A stretch of 64,000 nt of DNA. Source: Ischnura elegans. Its lineage: Eukaryota; Arthropoda; Insecta; Odonata; Coenagrionidae. Below, piece after piece: positions 13,601 to 26,274 of this stretch (positions within the stretch are counted from its first letter, which is position 1; each line of letters opens with the position of its first letter). Under the pieces are notes generated by a model, which saw nothing but the letters and a program-made list of their open reading frames with translations, was not told where the DNA came from and did not search any database. The stretch is from contig NC_060259.1 in NCBI RefSeq assembly GCF_921293095.1, positions 76,318,120 through 76,382,119 of the forward strand. The letters are read 5' to 3'. The position numbers and the translations under genes are program-made.

Positions 13601-16600
13601 GACTCGCTAAAAAAGAAACAAACCCTGACAACCCAGGATAAATAATTGTGATTAACAACAACCCAACATACGTAAAAGGTATCACAATAATGTTAATGTA
13701 AGGTAAATAGGTCTTCCTCTCTAATGCACAAGGATGATTTTTTTTCTTCAAGTTACTGCTAGATATTCTTTCTGAAAACAAAAGACATTATATCCTACTA
13801 CCTTGAAACATTTCTAAACTTGAAGTGCTTGAAGCAGTGAGTATAGCATGCTTTTTCTCCAATCGTATTCCCCCTACTGATGGAAAATATTTTTGAACTT
13901 GCAAAGAATAAGTTTAGTATCAGATTCATAGTGGTGGCAGTGAAGAGATACTGCTAGAAAAATCTCAGTATGAATGGCAGAGATGCAACAGATGATAATT
14001 AAAAGTTATGGAAGATGAAATGCATGTTTTTGTAAAGTGAATGCTAAACTAAATGGGATGATGGTAGAGCTCTATTAAATTTCGTGGCACCTGTGCAATA
14101 ACCCATTTTTGTTCAATTGTATTTGGCTCAACTATGAGGAAGTTAATACTGGAAAATGAAAAGGAGACTACTCCTTCGTTGATTTCCACCAATTTATTTT
14201 GTCCGTACGACATGTTTCGAACCTCTATGGTTCAAAATGGAATCGAATGACCTCTATGGTTCGAAACATGTCGTACGGACAAAATAAATTAGTGGAAACC
14301 AACGAAGTCTCCTTTTCATTTTCAATCCATTTTCGGCCTGGGCAAATTTATTTTGACGAACTGCAAGGAGAAAGAGGTGTAGATGAAAGTGATTATTTTC
14401 TTGTGGTGCTCCATTTTAAAGTGCTCGCCATCACTACTAACCACCTAGCATTTGATTTTTTAAGATAAACAGCTTAAAATTTTCCCTTTTGACTGGCCTA
14501 AAAACCCTACCTTCTCATTGAGGCGTACACCAGAGGGTAACTTTGCCTTCCCCTCAAAACAACCCGTCCCAAGGTCACTTGCTCCTCATCTCCGTGCTGC
14601 TGTGCACATTTTAATTCCAGGAGCTTTTAAAAGAGCAATGAATACATGCGTGAAATTAAGACTCTTACATGATTTGTCTTAAGTACCTCAAGAACTGAAA
14701 TCATTTTATCTATTTTGCTGCCTCAAAAACCTCAAGTCATATTTGAAATATGACAAGGTTTTTGTGGCAGAAATATTAAAAATATGTCCTTCATACTCTT
14801 TACCATGGCATCATTCCCGACCAATTCCAGAACACTTTTTATTTTCAGTATAGGAGCCCATTTATGGCATGTTTTTGGTATACATATAGTTCAAGCTCCT
14901 CAGGCCCTAAATTAAAGTTTTGTTGTCGAGATCAACATTTTTATCTAGAATCAAAATTTCAATATTGTCTACAATGATTATTACAAAAAAAATTTCAAAG
15001 TATTGGGCTTCCGAAACACTATGCATAGGTCAGGCAATGATAACTTCCCAATCCTTAACTATTAAAAAAGCTGCCAGTGATATCATATTATAAGTGCTGC
15101 ACCTACACATATGACGTGAGATAGTTCTGAGCTCTTGAGATTTTCAAATGAGCTTATATTTGATATTTAAATCCTTGTTAAAGGGGATTTCTTACTCCTA
15201 ATCATTTAAGTATTAGAAAAACATTTTATAATTGGGCCACTGAACCATTTACATATTCTATTTTCTTTGTTGAAGGGAACCACCCAATTGAGGTGACATA
15301 GGTAATATAGAAATGGAGTTTTCTCTCATGCCAACAATTCTTTACGTGTGCTCCATCATCTGAGCACTCATTAAAAGCAGGATTTGGTTGCATGTTCAGA
15401 AGACCTTTTTGAAAGGGAGTATCTGGTTTTTGTAGAACCTCACTTTCAGTGAGCTCCAGTATACTTCCAATTCTCCTGATTAACTAAACAATCGCTTTGT
15501 GTGAATCGAGTAATGCAGAAAATTTTCACTTTGTTCAAGGAGGACTAAACGGCATGCTAAAGTTCTTGAGGACAACTTCTGGGATTGCAGTGTGTGTACT
15601 TATAGAAATACTGCAGAAGCCTTCAAGTGCCTGATGTGTGACGTCAGGAAAGGGACCTCCACCAGGCAAGTGCTTTCTATATTAGTATTATTTTAGATTC
15701 TCTCTATTTCAATTACTGTAAACTAGGGCAATTTTGCAACTTTTTTCTTTTTCAACTGCTTTCTTGTTAGTTAAGGTGCAATAATGCTTTAAACCATCAT
15801 AAACCATTAGTCTTGGTCACTCTACTTTCAAAATGTGTGAAAATGACAACTTAAGAGAAGTGTTATACACTAAAAAAATTAAAAACATAGTTGGCGAAGA
15901 TTCCCTGGAACTGAAGCAACTTTACCAACTAAGTTATAATCAGTGGAAATCTCAATAAAAGAATGGAAAAAATTATTTTGAACTTTGAAAACTCTTTAAC
16001 ATGAAGAAAGGTACGTAGATATACTCCAAACATTGAAAGTGGAATGTTTAAAATTCACTAACTTCAATATTAAAAGAAAACTTTGACAATTTCATCTGAT
16101 ATGGTAAAGATAGCACTGGTTTCTTTGTAAGGAGGTTCAATTATATTGTCTGTGAGATAAAAACATTAGTGCCCCTTTTGGTTAGTTCGGTAACTTGGTA
16201 GGTTGCCAAACATAGTATTTTTCAAAACCTGTCAAAGTTTTCCCGGTTTACTGTATTCATCTTGATATATCAATTCCAAATGCTTGACATATATAGGTAT
16301 TCAGAGCTAAAATATTGTTTACAAAAAAGTATGACTAAATAGATGTAACGTTTCTGCACTTGTTTATCCAAAGCTTTGTTTTTCACCTTAAGCATTCTGG
16401 AACTCCATTTTATGGGGCAACGATTAAAAACTTTGCATTCAACTGTGTTTATCATGTGGTATTTATTAAAAATTAGTTTTGCTTCAGTGTAGTGTTATCA
16501 ATTGGTAAATACCACTACATACATATTTGCTACTTGATACTGCTACTGTGTAGCAAAACTAGTAGTGAGTAAATACCATATGATAACCAGTGTGGAATGT

Positions 16601-19600
16601 GAGGTTTTCTATCATTACCCTGGCAAATTATATAGTTGTTTCTGTTATTATGTCAGTGGAACAACTCTGTTTTTTGTGACCGCTCTAATTATTTTAATCT
16701 CTGACTCCTATGTTTTGTGTCCCCTTCCATGTTCAGGAAGCCGAGGATCAACCCCCAGTTGGTGGCTCAACAGGTTGCTCAACAGTACACGCCAACGCCT
16801 CTCAAGCCAAGCAAAAAAGAGAAAGAGAAGCTGGAGAAGAAGGGCTCGTCCTCGGATTCAAAATCTTTGAAGAAGAGTCGGCATCCGTAAGTGATTGATT
16901 CTGTCTTCTAATTTTGAAGGTTAACATTGACTCTTGTAGTGCCAGTGGGACGATTTATCGGCCCAGGGTTATCTGCCAAGAGTGCCAGGGGCCGATCTAT
17001 GGGTTGGGTTTTTTTACACTCCCAACTTTCATTTTTTGTGCTTCGTGTAGCTTTGGTAACTATTTTTTTAATATCTGTAATGCTTTAACATACCGTATGA
17101 GCACGTGTAAGAGGCGCACCTTTTTTCCCAGAAATTGCAGCCGAAAAATATCTCTTACACAAACTTCTTATCTTCCCTTCCTCCCTTTCACCAGTCGCTA
17201 GTCTAAGGGGAACTGCGTGGCCTTGGTTTTCAGCATGAGTCAACCATCTGAAACCCTAGGTCAAAAACAAGCGGCAGGCAGGGGAGTTTATCCCATAGTG
17301 ACGTATTTTTAAAATGCTCCTGTTTGCTTTTCTAATTCGTAAGCATCGCGCAGTCACGTCGGTAGGTACCTCAGATGTGAATATGGAAAAGATCACGCGG
17401 GATATTTCGCTCTGGAGGGCACGCTAAATTTACTGCTACGAGTGGGCATACCGCTGCATTTATACTACATATAGTACTCGCTTATCAAACGTAGGGAAAA
17501 ATGCAGTTATGAAGGACAATACCTGGTCCATAGTCAACACCTATCTTGCCGAGTAATTTCCATTACGCGAAGGGCCTGCTTTTTCAAAAATCGTCTTCAG
17601 ACGCTATTATAAGGGTTGTTGCGATTGAAAATTATATTGGTGTCAAAACCTCCTGTTTAAAAAATTCAACATAAGTGGTAACATTGTTTGACTGAATGGC
17701 GGATAGAAGAAATCGGAAATGCTTATAGGTGAAGAGTGCTGGAGAAGAGGTAGAGGGGAACGAGCTCACTCCCTCCGTATTTCCTCCACAACGAGGCTGA
17801 GGGCGAAGGAGAAAGGGAAGAACACGTCCGATCTTGCATGTGACGTCGTTGTCTTCAAAGCGAAGGGGCGAAGGCACAGCAATGTGATATACGCAGTTTG
17901 AGTTGCCTGAAGTTTCCAGTCAGTCTCGTCTAGTTTAAAATGCGCTCATGCTACACTTGTTTCTTCCGAAATTGTACTGTTCGGACTATTTTGAATATTA
18001 GTAGCCTTGTCGTAACTATAAATCTTAGTGTCAATCAATTAGAGCTTAAAAACTTAAATTCTGTCAGATATGTGTCGTGTTAGATCTCTTTCTTGTTTTG
18101 AACCTCGTGCGTGTCATGCAATTATTGAAAGCTATCGAGATATCTTCGGGCTCAGTAGGTGACTCACCTTTACCATTTAGCCTCCAGAAACTGGGAGATC
18201 GATCAAGGTCAGTTGGTGAGATGGGGAAGGAATGAAACAAGTTTCGATTGTTTCCGCGCAACTTGATATTTTGATTTGATTTGTGTTCCGTGGGGTCTCG
18301 GAAAGGAAAAAAACGTTAGAGGCATGGGCTGATGGGTATTTTGTGAAATCTACGCCGTGGTTATTTTCTAACGGCGCTGAGATTCCCCCAATTGTTGTCC
18401 AATCTCTTGGGAAGATTCACGCCATGTGCCTGTCGTGTTTTGTTTTAAAATTTTCGATGGCTGCAATTCTATTGCAATACTCCTACGAAAGCTTTAAGAA
18501 AAATTGCACGTGAGTAGGAAAAGCATCGTAGTGCAACGGCGTATGCGAAAAGAGAGGATCGGAACTCTTTCTACTCCCACTTATGGGACGTTGCATTCAC
18601 GAAAGCAATGATTGAAAATTTCGAATTCAGATTCAATTTCTTCGACGAATTTGGATCCGAAGTACATTGAGGTGAAGGGCATTATTCGTGGATATTTGGA
18701 TCTGAGGTATCCGATCCGACCGTCCCTAGTAAGCATCATAAGGTTAAGGCTACAAGTGAATACCTACTAATCTCCGAGCACCATACATATCATGTAAATT
18801 TAGCTGAAAAACGTCCCGTGAATTATTAGTGTTGAAAGTGGAAAATTTGATGACTGTCGAAAGTCCAGGCTTAAGTCTTCAACGCTGCGCGATAGGATAA
18901 AAAATGCCGAAAAGTTTTTTTTTTTTTTTTAGCTCCGATGCTCAAAATAGGGGTGCGTCTCTTACACGCGCTTATACGGTACTCAAAATTGAGAGCACAT
19001 GAAAAAAATACTAGCTTCATAAAATGCATGTTAGCCTTCACATAAATTCGTAGGCGAAAATCTAAAAATTTGCCAAAAAAGCCCTGGCATTCTTCAGTAT
19101 ACTGGGCAAAATAGTCTGGCAGTGAAAGGGTGAGAGCTGTTCTCTTTTCCTCATGAACATTATAATTGTAAACTTGAAACTAAAAATATTTTCTTAGAGC
19201 CAATCAGTATCATTGCATTTTGGTATAGTAGTACCTGCACCTTGACTTAAAGAATGCTTATTTGAATAGATATTCCTCTCTTTCTATAATTGAAAAACGT
19301 AATATTCCATATAATCTCACTTTTTTATTTGATTGAAGCTTAATCTTATCCCCTTATTGATCTGATTTTAGCCCTGGCAAAACGAGTCTATTCTTTCAGA
19401 AGTAGGCGTTAGTTTATGTTGATCAGCATCTGCAATTATCTGATCCATACTCCAGAAGTTTCCCACAGTGTTTATTTTTAAACAAGATATAATGTAGTAA
19501 CCGACATATTACTGATTTTTGGAGGTAATAGAATGTGTTTCTGCTAGTCAATGTTACTGACGTACTAGAAATTTCAAACATTTTTTTCAAACAAACAAAG

Positions 19601-20395
19601 CAGCTGCTTCATGAAAAATTGCCTGTAAACTCATATCTGCTTGTATTTGCATTTTATCTTACGGTGTCTTTAAGAAAAGTTTTGTACCCTCATAGCTGAA
19701 TAGATTAGGAAGTGGGGCCTCATAGGCATTTTTTATAGCCTTTGGTTTAGTTCCAGGTAATTTTTAAAATGAACGAGGTTGTGAAAATAGAAAATATGTA
19801 TATTTTGAAATGAGAAAAAGATATTATTATGGACCTGAATTAAACTTTAAAAAATGGATAAGTAAAGAAGCCTGTTAGAATTATATGATTCACTGCCCGG
19901 GGCTCACCTTAGGTAGTGGCTTCTTGGGAGCCCATTATTCCCTTGTGTTGCCATTTTGGATGATACCGCAATGATGACCACCATGAACCTTGGTAGATTT
20001 GTATAGGGAATTTTGGAACCTGGATATTGTAGTTGTCTGCACGTTGGCGTAGAAAGCCAAAGGTCTCTGGTTAAATTCCAGGTCAAGGGAAATATTATTC
20101 TATGGAAATTAATGTGAAAAAGATAATGATTATGTTTTTAAGTAATTTCTTGGTTCAAATGTATGTTTTTTATAGGCCAAGACTGAAAAATGTGGACCGA
20201 AGCTCAGCACAGCATAGGGAGGTGACTGTGAATAATGTGACAGTCATTATCACAGAATTTAAGCCCAAACTGAGAAAGGCGGCCTCTGATCAGTCTGGAC
20301 AGTCGAGCAGTGCATCGTCTGAGAATGGCAGCCAGTCAGAGTCTAGTGTTGATGCTCGCAGTGGTGACTTGGGAACAGACTCACGGAGTTCTTAA
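10699..20395 (+). CDS. RYBP: RYBP/YAF2 orthologue, RING1- and YY1-binding protein (complete, four exons)
   Basis: RYBP/YAF2 is an adaptor of non-canonical Polycomb PRC1. It binds RING1 and YY1/Pho and, through its zinc finger, ubiquitin on H2A. The exons are 10699-10724, 15540-15665, 16737-16886 and 20176-20395, giving 173 aa. Exon 1 encodes MDQKKSPNR, matching the vertebrate KKSPTRPKRQAK start. Exon 2 carries the RanBP2-type zinc finger [18 protein letters not shown] with the second pair in [13 protein letters not shown] (residues about 21-50). Exon 3 gives [17 protein letters not shown] followed by a Lys/Glu-rich linker. Exon 4 gives the RING1-binding segment [18 protein letters not shown], then [13 protein letters not shown], and a Ser-rich tail. 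All phases agree (2-2-2). Intron 2 begins with GC instead of GT (AG|GCAAGT), because AGG across that junction restores the conserved TSTRKPRIN. Introns 1 and 3 carry repeats. The protein is close in length to fly RYBP and shorter than the human one. Confidence 0.96.
12519..13231. mobile_element. hAT-type non-autonomous element with perfect 8-bp TSD
   Basis: The element begins CAGTGGCGACTGG and ends GCTGCCACTG. It is flanked on both sides by the identical octamer CGATACGG (12511-12518 and 13232-13239), the 8-bp duplication expected for hAT. It lies in RYBP intron 1. Inside, a short inverted motif GTAGTGTAG/CTACACTAC occurs around 12845-12885. No transposase is visible. The perfect duplication suggests a fairly recent insertion. 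Confidence 0.85.
14152..14323. repeat. Long imperfect hairpin (about 70-bp arms) in RYBP intron 1
   Basis: The two arms pair over about 70 bp. The left arm begins GAAAATGAAAAGGAGACT and ends CGACATGTTTCGAACC. The right arm is its near-perfect complement ending at 14323. The loop is about 30 nt. The left arm has a few extra bases near its outer end. No clear target duplication was found. This is probably a foldback-type MITE or a LINE-tail derived hairpin. Confidence 0.8.
16920..19130. mobile_element. Decayed TIR element (piggyBac-like?) hosting a pogo-like insertion
   Basis: The left end, from a TTAA at 16921, reads TAGTGCCAGTGGGACGATTT and on to GCCAAGAGTGCCAGGGGCC. The complement of 19085-19130 reads CACTGCCAGACTATTTTGCC and on to GAATGCCAGGGC. 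The ends are inverted but diverged, so this is an old copy. Almost all its interior is the pogo-like element at 17093-18979. The TTAA is only visible on the left, so the class is uncertain. Confidence 0.4.
17093..18979. mobile_element. Tc1/mariner (pogo-like) element, 1.9 kb, TA duplication
   Basis: The termini are CCGTATGAGCACGTGTAAG and, inverted, CCGTATAAGCGCGTGTAAG. Both continue into GAG(G/A)CGCACC, giving about 28 bp of inverted repeat. TA flanks each side (17091-17092, 18980-18981). The interior is higher in GC than the surrounding intron and includes CG-containing stretches, but I recognise no transposase. It sits in RYBP intron 3. A short relative lies at 24097-24464. Confidence 0.7.
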
Positions 20396-22330
20396 CAAAG
20401 GGACTAATGTAGGTTGAATTTGGAGCTGAGGGTTAAATAGTTAGCCTGTGGACATGTATCAGTACAAATGAGTGTGCTCTCCAAGAAACTAAAAAAAGGT
20501 GTAATTACCCAGTGGGCAAAGGCATAAGCACCAAGTGGAAGTGTCAAGTGAACCTAAAAAAAAAAAGGAATAATTGCTTGAAATCTGGTGTCCAATATAG
20601 ATTTGTGATGGTTGTGAGTGTGTACGTGTGTGGTGTTATTACATACAAATATTTATAATTATTGTGTGCTTCTGAAGTGAATTCCTAGTAACAGTGAAGA
20701 TAAGCTAGTTGATATGCTGGCATATAGCTGTTCAAAGACACTTGCGTTTTCATAAATATTTTTTCATGAACATTTTTTTATTTGTCATGTTCTTTTAATT
20801 TTTATTTTATCATTTGCTATTCATTTTTAAAGTGAATTTTGCAAGGCAAGTGTTTTCCAGTGCCATTTGTTGTTTTTATTACAAAATTGATGCTCATTCT
20901 TTAAAAGTGTGTGTAACCCAGGGAAAGGTCTAGGAGCCACTTGTGTCGCATTTGGTCTGTTTACCTAAGTGACCAAGACGCTATCTTTACTTAGTAAACA
21001 GACCATGCTTTGTGAAGGAATCGCATCATTAATTGTAACTTTAACACTTATGGTGTTATTGCTGACAGCATTTTGACGTATAACAAAGTCTGTTTATTTA
21101 GTGAGTATAACATAGTTAGCACTGGGGAAAATGGCCTGAGGCTAACCTGTGAAAAGATAATTATGAAGCTTTGTCCCCTTTTCTTGCAGTTAAGCTCATT
21201 TGATGGGTGTAATGGAATATCTAAATGTGATATAATCAATAATCCTGTTTCTTGGACATTGCTCTGTTGCTTTTTTGCAATAATGAGTGATATGTGGAAA
21301 TTTGGAGCAATAGCTGAGAGGGTGTCAAGTGGCTCTGCCAATGGCACGAAGGTTGCACATACAAGTTCTGTTCGAGAAAGTACTCATTTTAATGGTTGTT
21401 TTACTGTTAATTTTTGCATGACTTTGTGAAGCTTTTTATTATTTTTGGTATTGATGCACTTGCTCTTCGTCACTCTACCGTAAATATTCCTCAAATTGTC
21501 TCATAGCACCATAACATTAAGTTCCATTTTAACTTATCTGGTTTTGAACTGGTCATTCAGTTTTATGTTGCTCTGGGAAAATTTGGGAGATATTTGGTGG
21601 ATAAATTAATAATTTTTACTTCAGAAACAAATGTGAATATTGAGAAATAATAGTATTCTCAAAACTTATTCAGGCACACTCTTTTATTCCTTTGTTCTTG
21701 TCTTGCTTCTTATATTGCAATAGGTATTGATTTTTTGATGTGGCAGTTGGTATTACCCTTTGGCTTGAAAAAAAGATGGGAAAATGTATTATGTGGAGAG
21801 TGTAAAATTACGTGTGGACCTTTTCAATGACTCTTGTGTGTTTCATGGCTCCCTCACTCTCTTTGGAGTTGTTTTTTAATGTTTTAAATAGGATTTCCAG
21901 CTATCAAAATGGAAGTGGTATTGATTGATGACAATATGGGATATTTTAAAGACTGTGTTGGTTTTTATTGTATTTAGTTTTCTGCCTTTGTTCTTGTGTT
22001 CCTAGTCAATGATGTATGTTGCTGCCAAGAAATAAGATTTATTTTAGTGGAAAATGGGAGTAAAAGTGTTTAATCCTTCCTCTGCACCGTGTGCATCTCT
22101 GAACGTTATTTCAGCGAGTTTGCTCTGCTCTGTGGGGCTGGCATCTCTCTTTTAGTCTTTACCAAGGGGAGATATGGCTCAAAGAGGGGAAACTATGGAG
22201 GTATTCAGTGCATCTGACCAAATTACCTTGGCTCATTGAGTAATGTGGGTAAATATGTGTAGCCATATATTTATAATTACATATTATGTACAACTAATTC
22301 TTATGATGATGATGATGGCAATAAATTGAG
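20396..22330 (+). other. Probable long 3'UTR of RYBP
   Basis: No splice-compatible coding sequence follows the RYBP stop. The stretch is T-rich, contains a perfect stem-loop at 20953-21005, and ends near an AATAAA at about 22320. The extent of the UTR is inferred. Earlier weak signals could also be used. Confidence 0.4.
20953..21005 (+). repeat. Stem-loop in the RYBP 3' region
   Basis: TGGTCTGTTTAC-CTAAGT pairs with ACTTAGTAAACAGACCA over about 17 bp with a single bulge. The loop is 18 nt. It lies about 560 nt after the RYBP stop codon and so would be in the mRNA if the long 3'UTR is correct. Confidence 0.7.
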
Positions 22331-25300
22331 TATTCTTCCAATAGTAAAGCTTTTCCCCAGAAATTCCTCATGAGTTATCCTCAGGAATTCCCAATGATGA
22401 AACAATTGATGAGAATTTGTTTTGTTATTTCTGATTCAACTCTCAGTGCTGCAAGGTTTTCAGGTGACCTCAGGCATAATAAGAATCATGAAGATAGCTG
22501 GCAGCCCATGTTGTTTCCTATGGGGAAGTCGGCCAAGAGCCAGCATCCCATTTGTAACTTAAAATATTGTAGCGAAGGCTTTTTGCAGTGCATTATGATC
22601 ATTAGTTAACATTAATAATATCATAGTCATTGGTTTCTACATAGTAAATTAAAATGTCTTTTATGCTGTGTATTTTTACTCATAATGGAAATTAACTTTT
22701 TGAGGCTGCCATTTTGTCCCATGGTTCATACACTGATTGCTAATGACACATATCTTCCATTATTGTGATTGCCTGACATTGTATGGTCTGATAAAAATAG
22801 AAGGATAATTGATAATTTTTACTTTTTCCGCCTCTGTTAATTAGTTAGATGAAGATTAGGGTATGTAATTTCAATCTTTTAATCATACCTCAATATTTTT
22901 GTGTTTGTTCTGCTGATTTCAATCTCCTAATCAATTTGATGTTATCAGACCAGATGAAAACAAATCCTCATAATTTTTCCCAATCCTGTGAATTAACGCC
23001 TGCTCCCACCCTGCTGTGCATTTTCTCTGTGCAAAAGGAGGGCCAAGTAAGAGAGAGGCCTGCATTTGTTTGGAGTGTAGACCTTATTGGTGACTCCAAG
23101 CTTGCTTGATGAAATGCCTACCTAATATCATTATCATAAATCAACAATCCTAAGATTCGTTTGACACAACTCTCCACTCTGCTCTCCTGCCAGTTAACAG
23201 TTACATCTTTTTTCTTTATAATAACCTACATATATTCTTTGTAGCCTTTTTTCGCCTTCTTCCCATCTGCTTGTTCTTGCATATTTGTCTTCATCAGGCT
23301 ATCATGCCACATTATGTGGCTGATAAACTTGTCCTGTTTTGCTCTAAAGATTTTCAAGAGACTTCTCTTTTTATCCCACCCTTAGGAGAAATTCCTCATT
23401 TATCTCTCAGTAGATCCATTTAATCTTCATCAATGTTTGCTTGCAACACATTTCGAATGCTTCCATTATTGCCTTTCCTGCTTTTGTCAACTTTGAATAA
23501 AAGATACAGTGTCCGGCTTGATACGGTGGAAATCTTTGATATTCAGCTTAGTAAAACCACTTGTCTGTTTCCACACACTTTTATTTAAACCGTCCATGGT
23601 TTCAGCAGCTCGTGCCATTATCAAGGTACATAGCCTAGGGTGACAGCCTTTTTGTATTGGTGGAGTTTTTCAGGAGGGAGGGGAGGGGTTATTGGGGTGT
23701 GTTCATTCCAAGGTTAATGATGACGTCAATGGGCGATGGATGGGTGGGAGGTAGGGTAATATTCAGGAGGGGTGAGTGGAATAATTGTTACATAATTTAA
23801 TATTTCATATATATTCATAAGTTTGTCAACTTCCGTGACTTGCTGCCTTTAAGAAAATGGCTCCATATGTGGATGTGATGAAATGGTTCCTTACTTGTAA
23901 GCTTGTATTATCTGTCATGAGTAGATTCCTTGTCATGTAGAATGCCCATTTTGTCTGCAATATTTTACTATTTCTTTCTTCCATCATCCATTGCTGGTTG
24001 CGTGTTTCCCAGGCAGCATAATTCTTTCATCTTTTCCACCTTTTGCTTTCCTTTTTTAATGTTAGTCCTTGTCCTCTTCTCTGTTGCTGCAAACTACCGT
24101 ATTTACCTGTAGAAGACACACACCTTTTTTCCGGAAATGCCAGTAAAAGAAATGGGAGTGTGAGGCTTACACGAATCATCCAAATTTTCATGTGAGCTGC
24201 GCTCCATTTTCCCTCAAATTCGTATAATTTATTTCTCCAGAGTTTAGCATTAAAGCCAGGAAACCTTCGCAGGAATTACATATCTTACATTATTTAACCT
24301 TATAAATCATGGAAACGTAAATTTATCGATTTAGTAACGAATCACAAGTTCCTCTGTTAGACCGCACCCAAAAAGCATTAAGAAGTATTTTTTTCCTCAC
24401 GAACCGGCCCAAAAATGGGGGTGCGTGGGATGCACGAGGGCACATCGTACACGAGTAAGTTCGGTAATACATATCTTAGTTCTCTTTTTATTTATTCACA
24501 GCTGACACCTGGCCATAGTCCTCTCCATGTTTGTAAGTCTCTCCTTCAAATCCCTCTGTCGCAGCTGACATCTGCAAATAGCAACAATAATTATTTTTCC
24601 TGTGGATGTTGACTCCTGAAGTCTTCTCTTTGTTTTCATTGATGGCTTTCATGGTGCTATCATAAGAAATACATGGCTATGATTTTTAAGGTTTTTATAA
24701 TCCACGTGATTTTTAATGTAGATTTGCACCTTAAATGACCAGTATCAGGTGATAAGTGGCCAAAATTTGTGAAATTTTTCCCTTTCTCTTGGACTTTTTT
24801 GTCTTCAAAGACTTTGCACTGTTCAGAATTTTTTTTCTGTCATTGCTTCTACAAAAAGCTAAATTTTCTGCTATTTGAGGCCAACACAAGGTCTAAAAAG
24901 CAACAAAAATTGGCCAATTTTTCAGGGGTCGTATCTCTGTTCCTATAATCACCGAAATTGAGCCCTGATACCATTAGACATTTTTAATTACAATCAGCAT
25001 ATTTTTGCTACTTCCATATTTAGAGCTCAAATGTGTCGTTAGACTGATTGGCATGCTTTAATTTAGTGTAAAATGGTGATATTATTGATCATGTAAATTA
25101 GTTCCCAAGAAATATTTAAACAAAGTGAAGAAAATAATTTTGATGGAAATTAATATTGCAGTTTCTTATGAATGAAAAAATTTAACTAATAATAATTTTT
25201 TTACAAAACACATTAGTGAAACATTGTGTTAACAATTGACTTACGTTGACCTTTATCTTTGTTATGAGAGTCATCATTGGCATGGCACATATGAAACAGT

Positions 25301-26274
25301 GGGCTTGAAACTGGTCAAAAAATGTCTGTTAATTACTGATTCAATTGCTTCAAAGTTATTTCATGAAGTAGTTTAGTTAAAACAGGCAAAAAGATACTGA
25401 AAGTCATTGATGAAAACATGCGGAAATAGTGAAGCCGAGGCCTTAGAGAGGCCTGGTATAATAGTTTGGCTGCAGGGGGCCTAGCTGGCCTGGTTTGCCT
25501 GCAGGGGGCGTGGTGTCACCATAAAATTTTTCTCAAATTCATTCCAACAAGTGAGAAGAATGCAATCCATCTTCAAATATCTCTAATTAGGATTGAACAT
25601 TGGAGAGTTATTATTCTTTTTGGTGGTTGCTTATTATGTGCATAAAACTAGAAAAGGATTCTTAAGTTGAATATGGAGAGGGATGTGAATTTTATTGGCA
25701 TGTTATAATCACAGTGTAGTGTCCATTTCAATTTTTACAATCAATAAATGTTCTATGAACAAAAAGATTGGCTTCACGTGTAGTACTTACGCATATGATA
25801 GAGGTACTGTAAGAATTTCTAATGCTTTAATGAATATGATATTGAAATGTGATCTAAAAATAAGAATATTTTATAGTTAAAAAAATATTGGCTATTTTGG
25901 GTTTTTCATTTTATTTCATATCTTTTAATTGATTTTTAAAAAATTTTCAAATAATGTTTACTTTTTAATAGGGTTTGAATTATTATTTAAAGACTTTGTG
26001 GCAAATAATGCAATTGTTTCTCTTATGTTAGGATGTATCTTAACACCTAACTAAAATGAGCCTCCTGTGGAATTCAATTCATCAAATCATTATTGCAAAT
26101 TGTATTTTGCAACTCCTTATAGGAGAAATTATAGGTACAATTTAGAACATGTTTGAAAAGGTGGAATATAAAATGTGAGACAGCACTGGAAGACCTCTGC
26201 ATAGAAGGAAAAGTGGTTACTCAGAGATTTCATAGGGTGAGATATTTCCCCTGAACTGCTGGTAAGTCCTAATA
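22331..26274. other. Intergenic, repeats only
   Basis: No conserved coding region was seen. There is a TA-flanked short element at 24097-24464, and around 23590-23640 a repeat-like line reading CAGCTCGTGCCATTATCAAGG, a type of sequence often found at ends of arthropod short elements. The rest is unremarkable AT-rich DNA. Confidence 0.5.
24097..24464. mobile_element. Short pogo-like MITE with TA duplication
   Basis: The left end CCGTATTTACCTGTAGAAG is followed by ACACACACCTTTTTTCC. The right end, inverted, reads CCGAACTTACTCGTGTACG and on to CGCACCCCC. TA lies on both sides (24095-24096 and 24465-24466). Both ends resemble the 17093-18979 element, so this is probably a deletion derivative of the same family. 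Confidence 0.65.

Noticed and set aside
19904-20095. tRNA-like SINE just before RYBP exon 4
   Set aside because: A GGTTAAATTCC box is present, but no A box at proper spacing and no stem pairing could be found.
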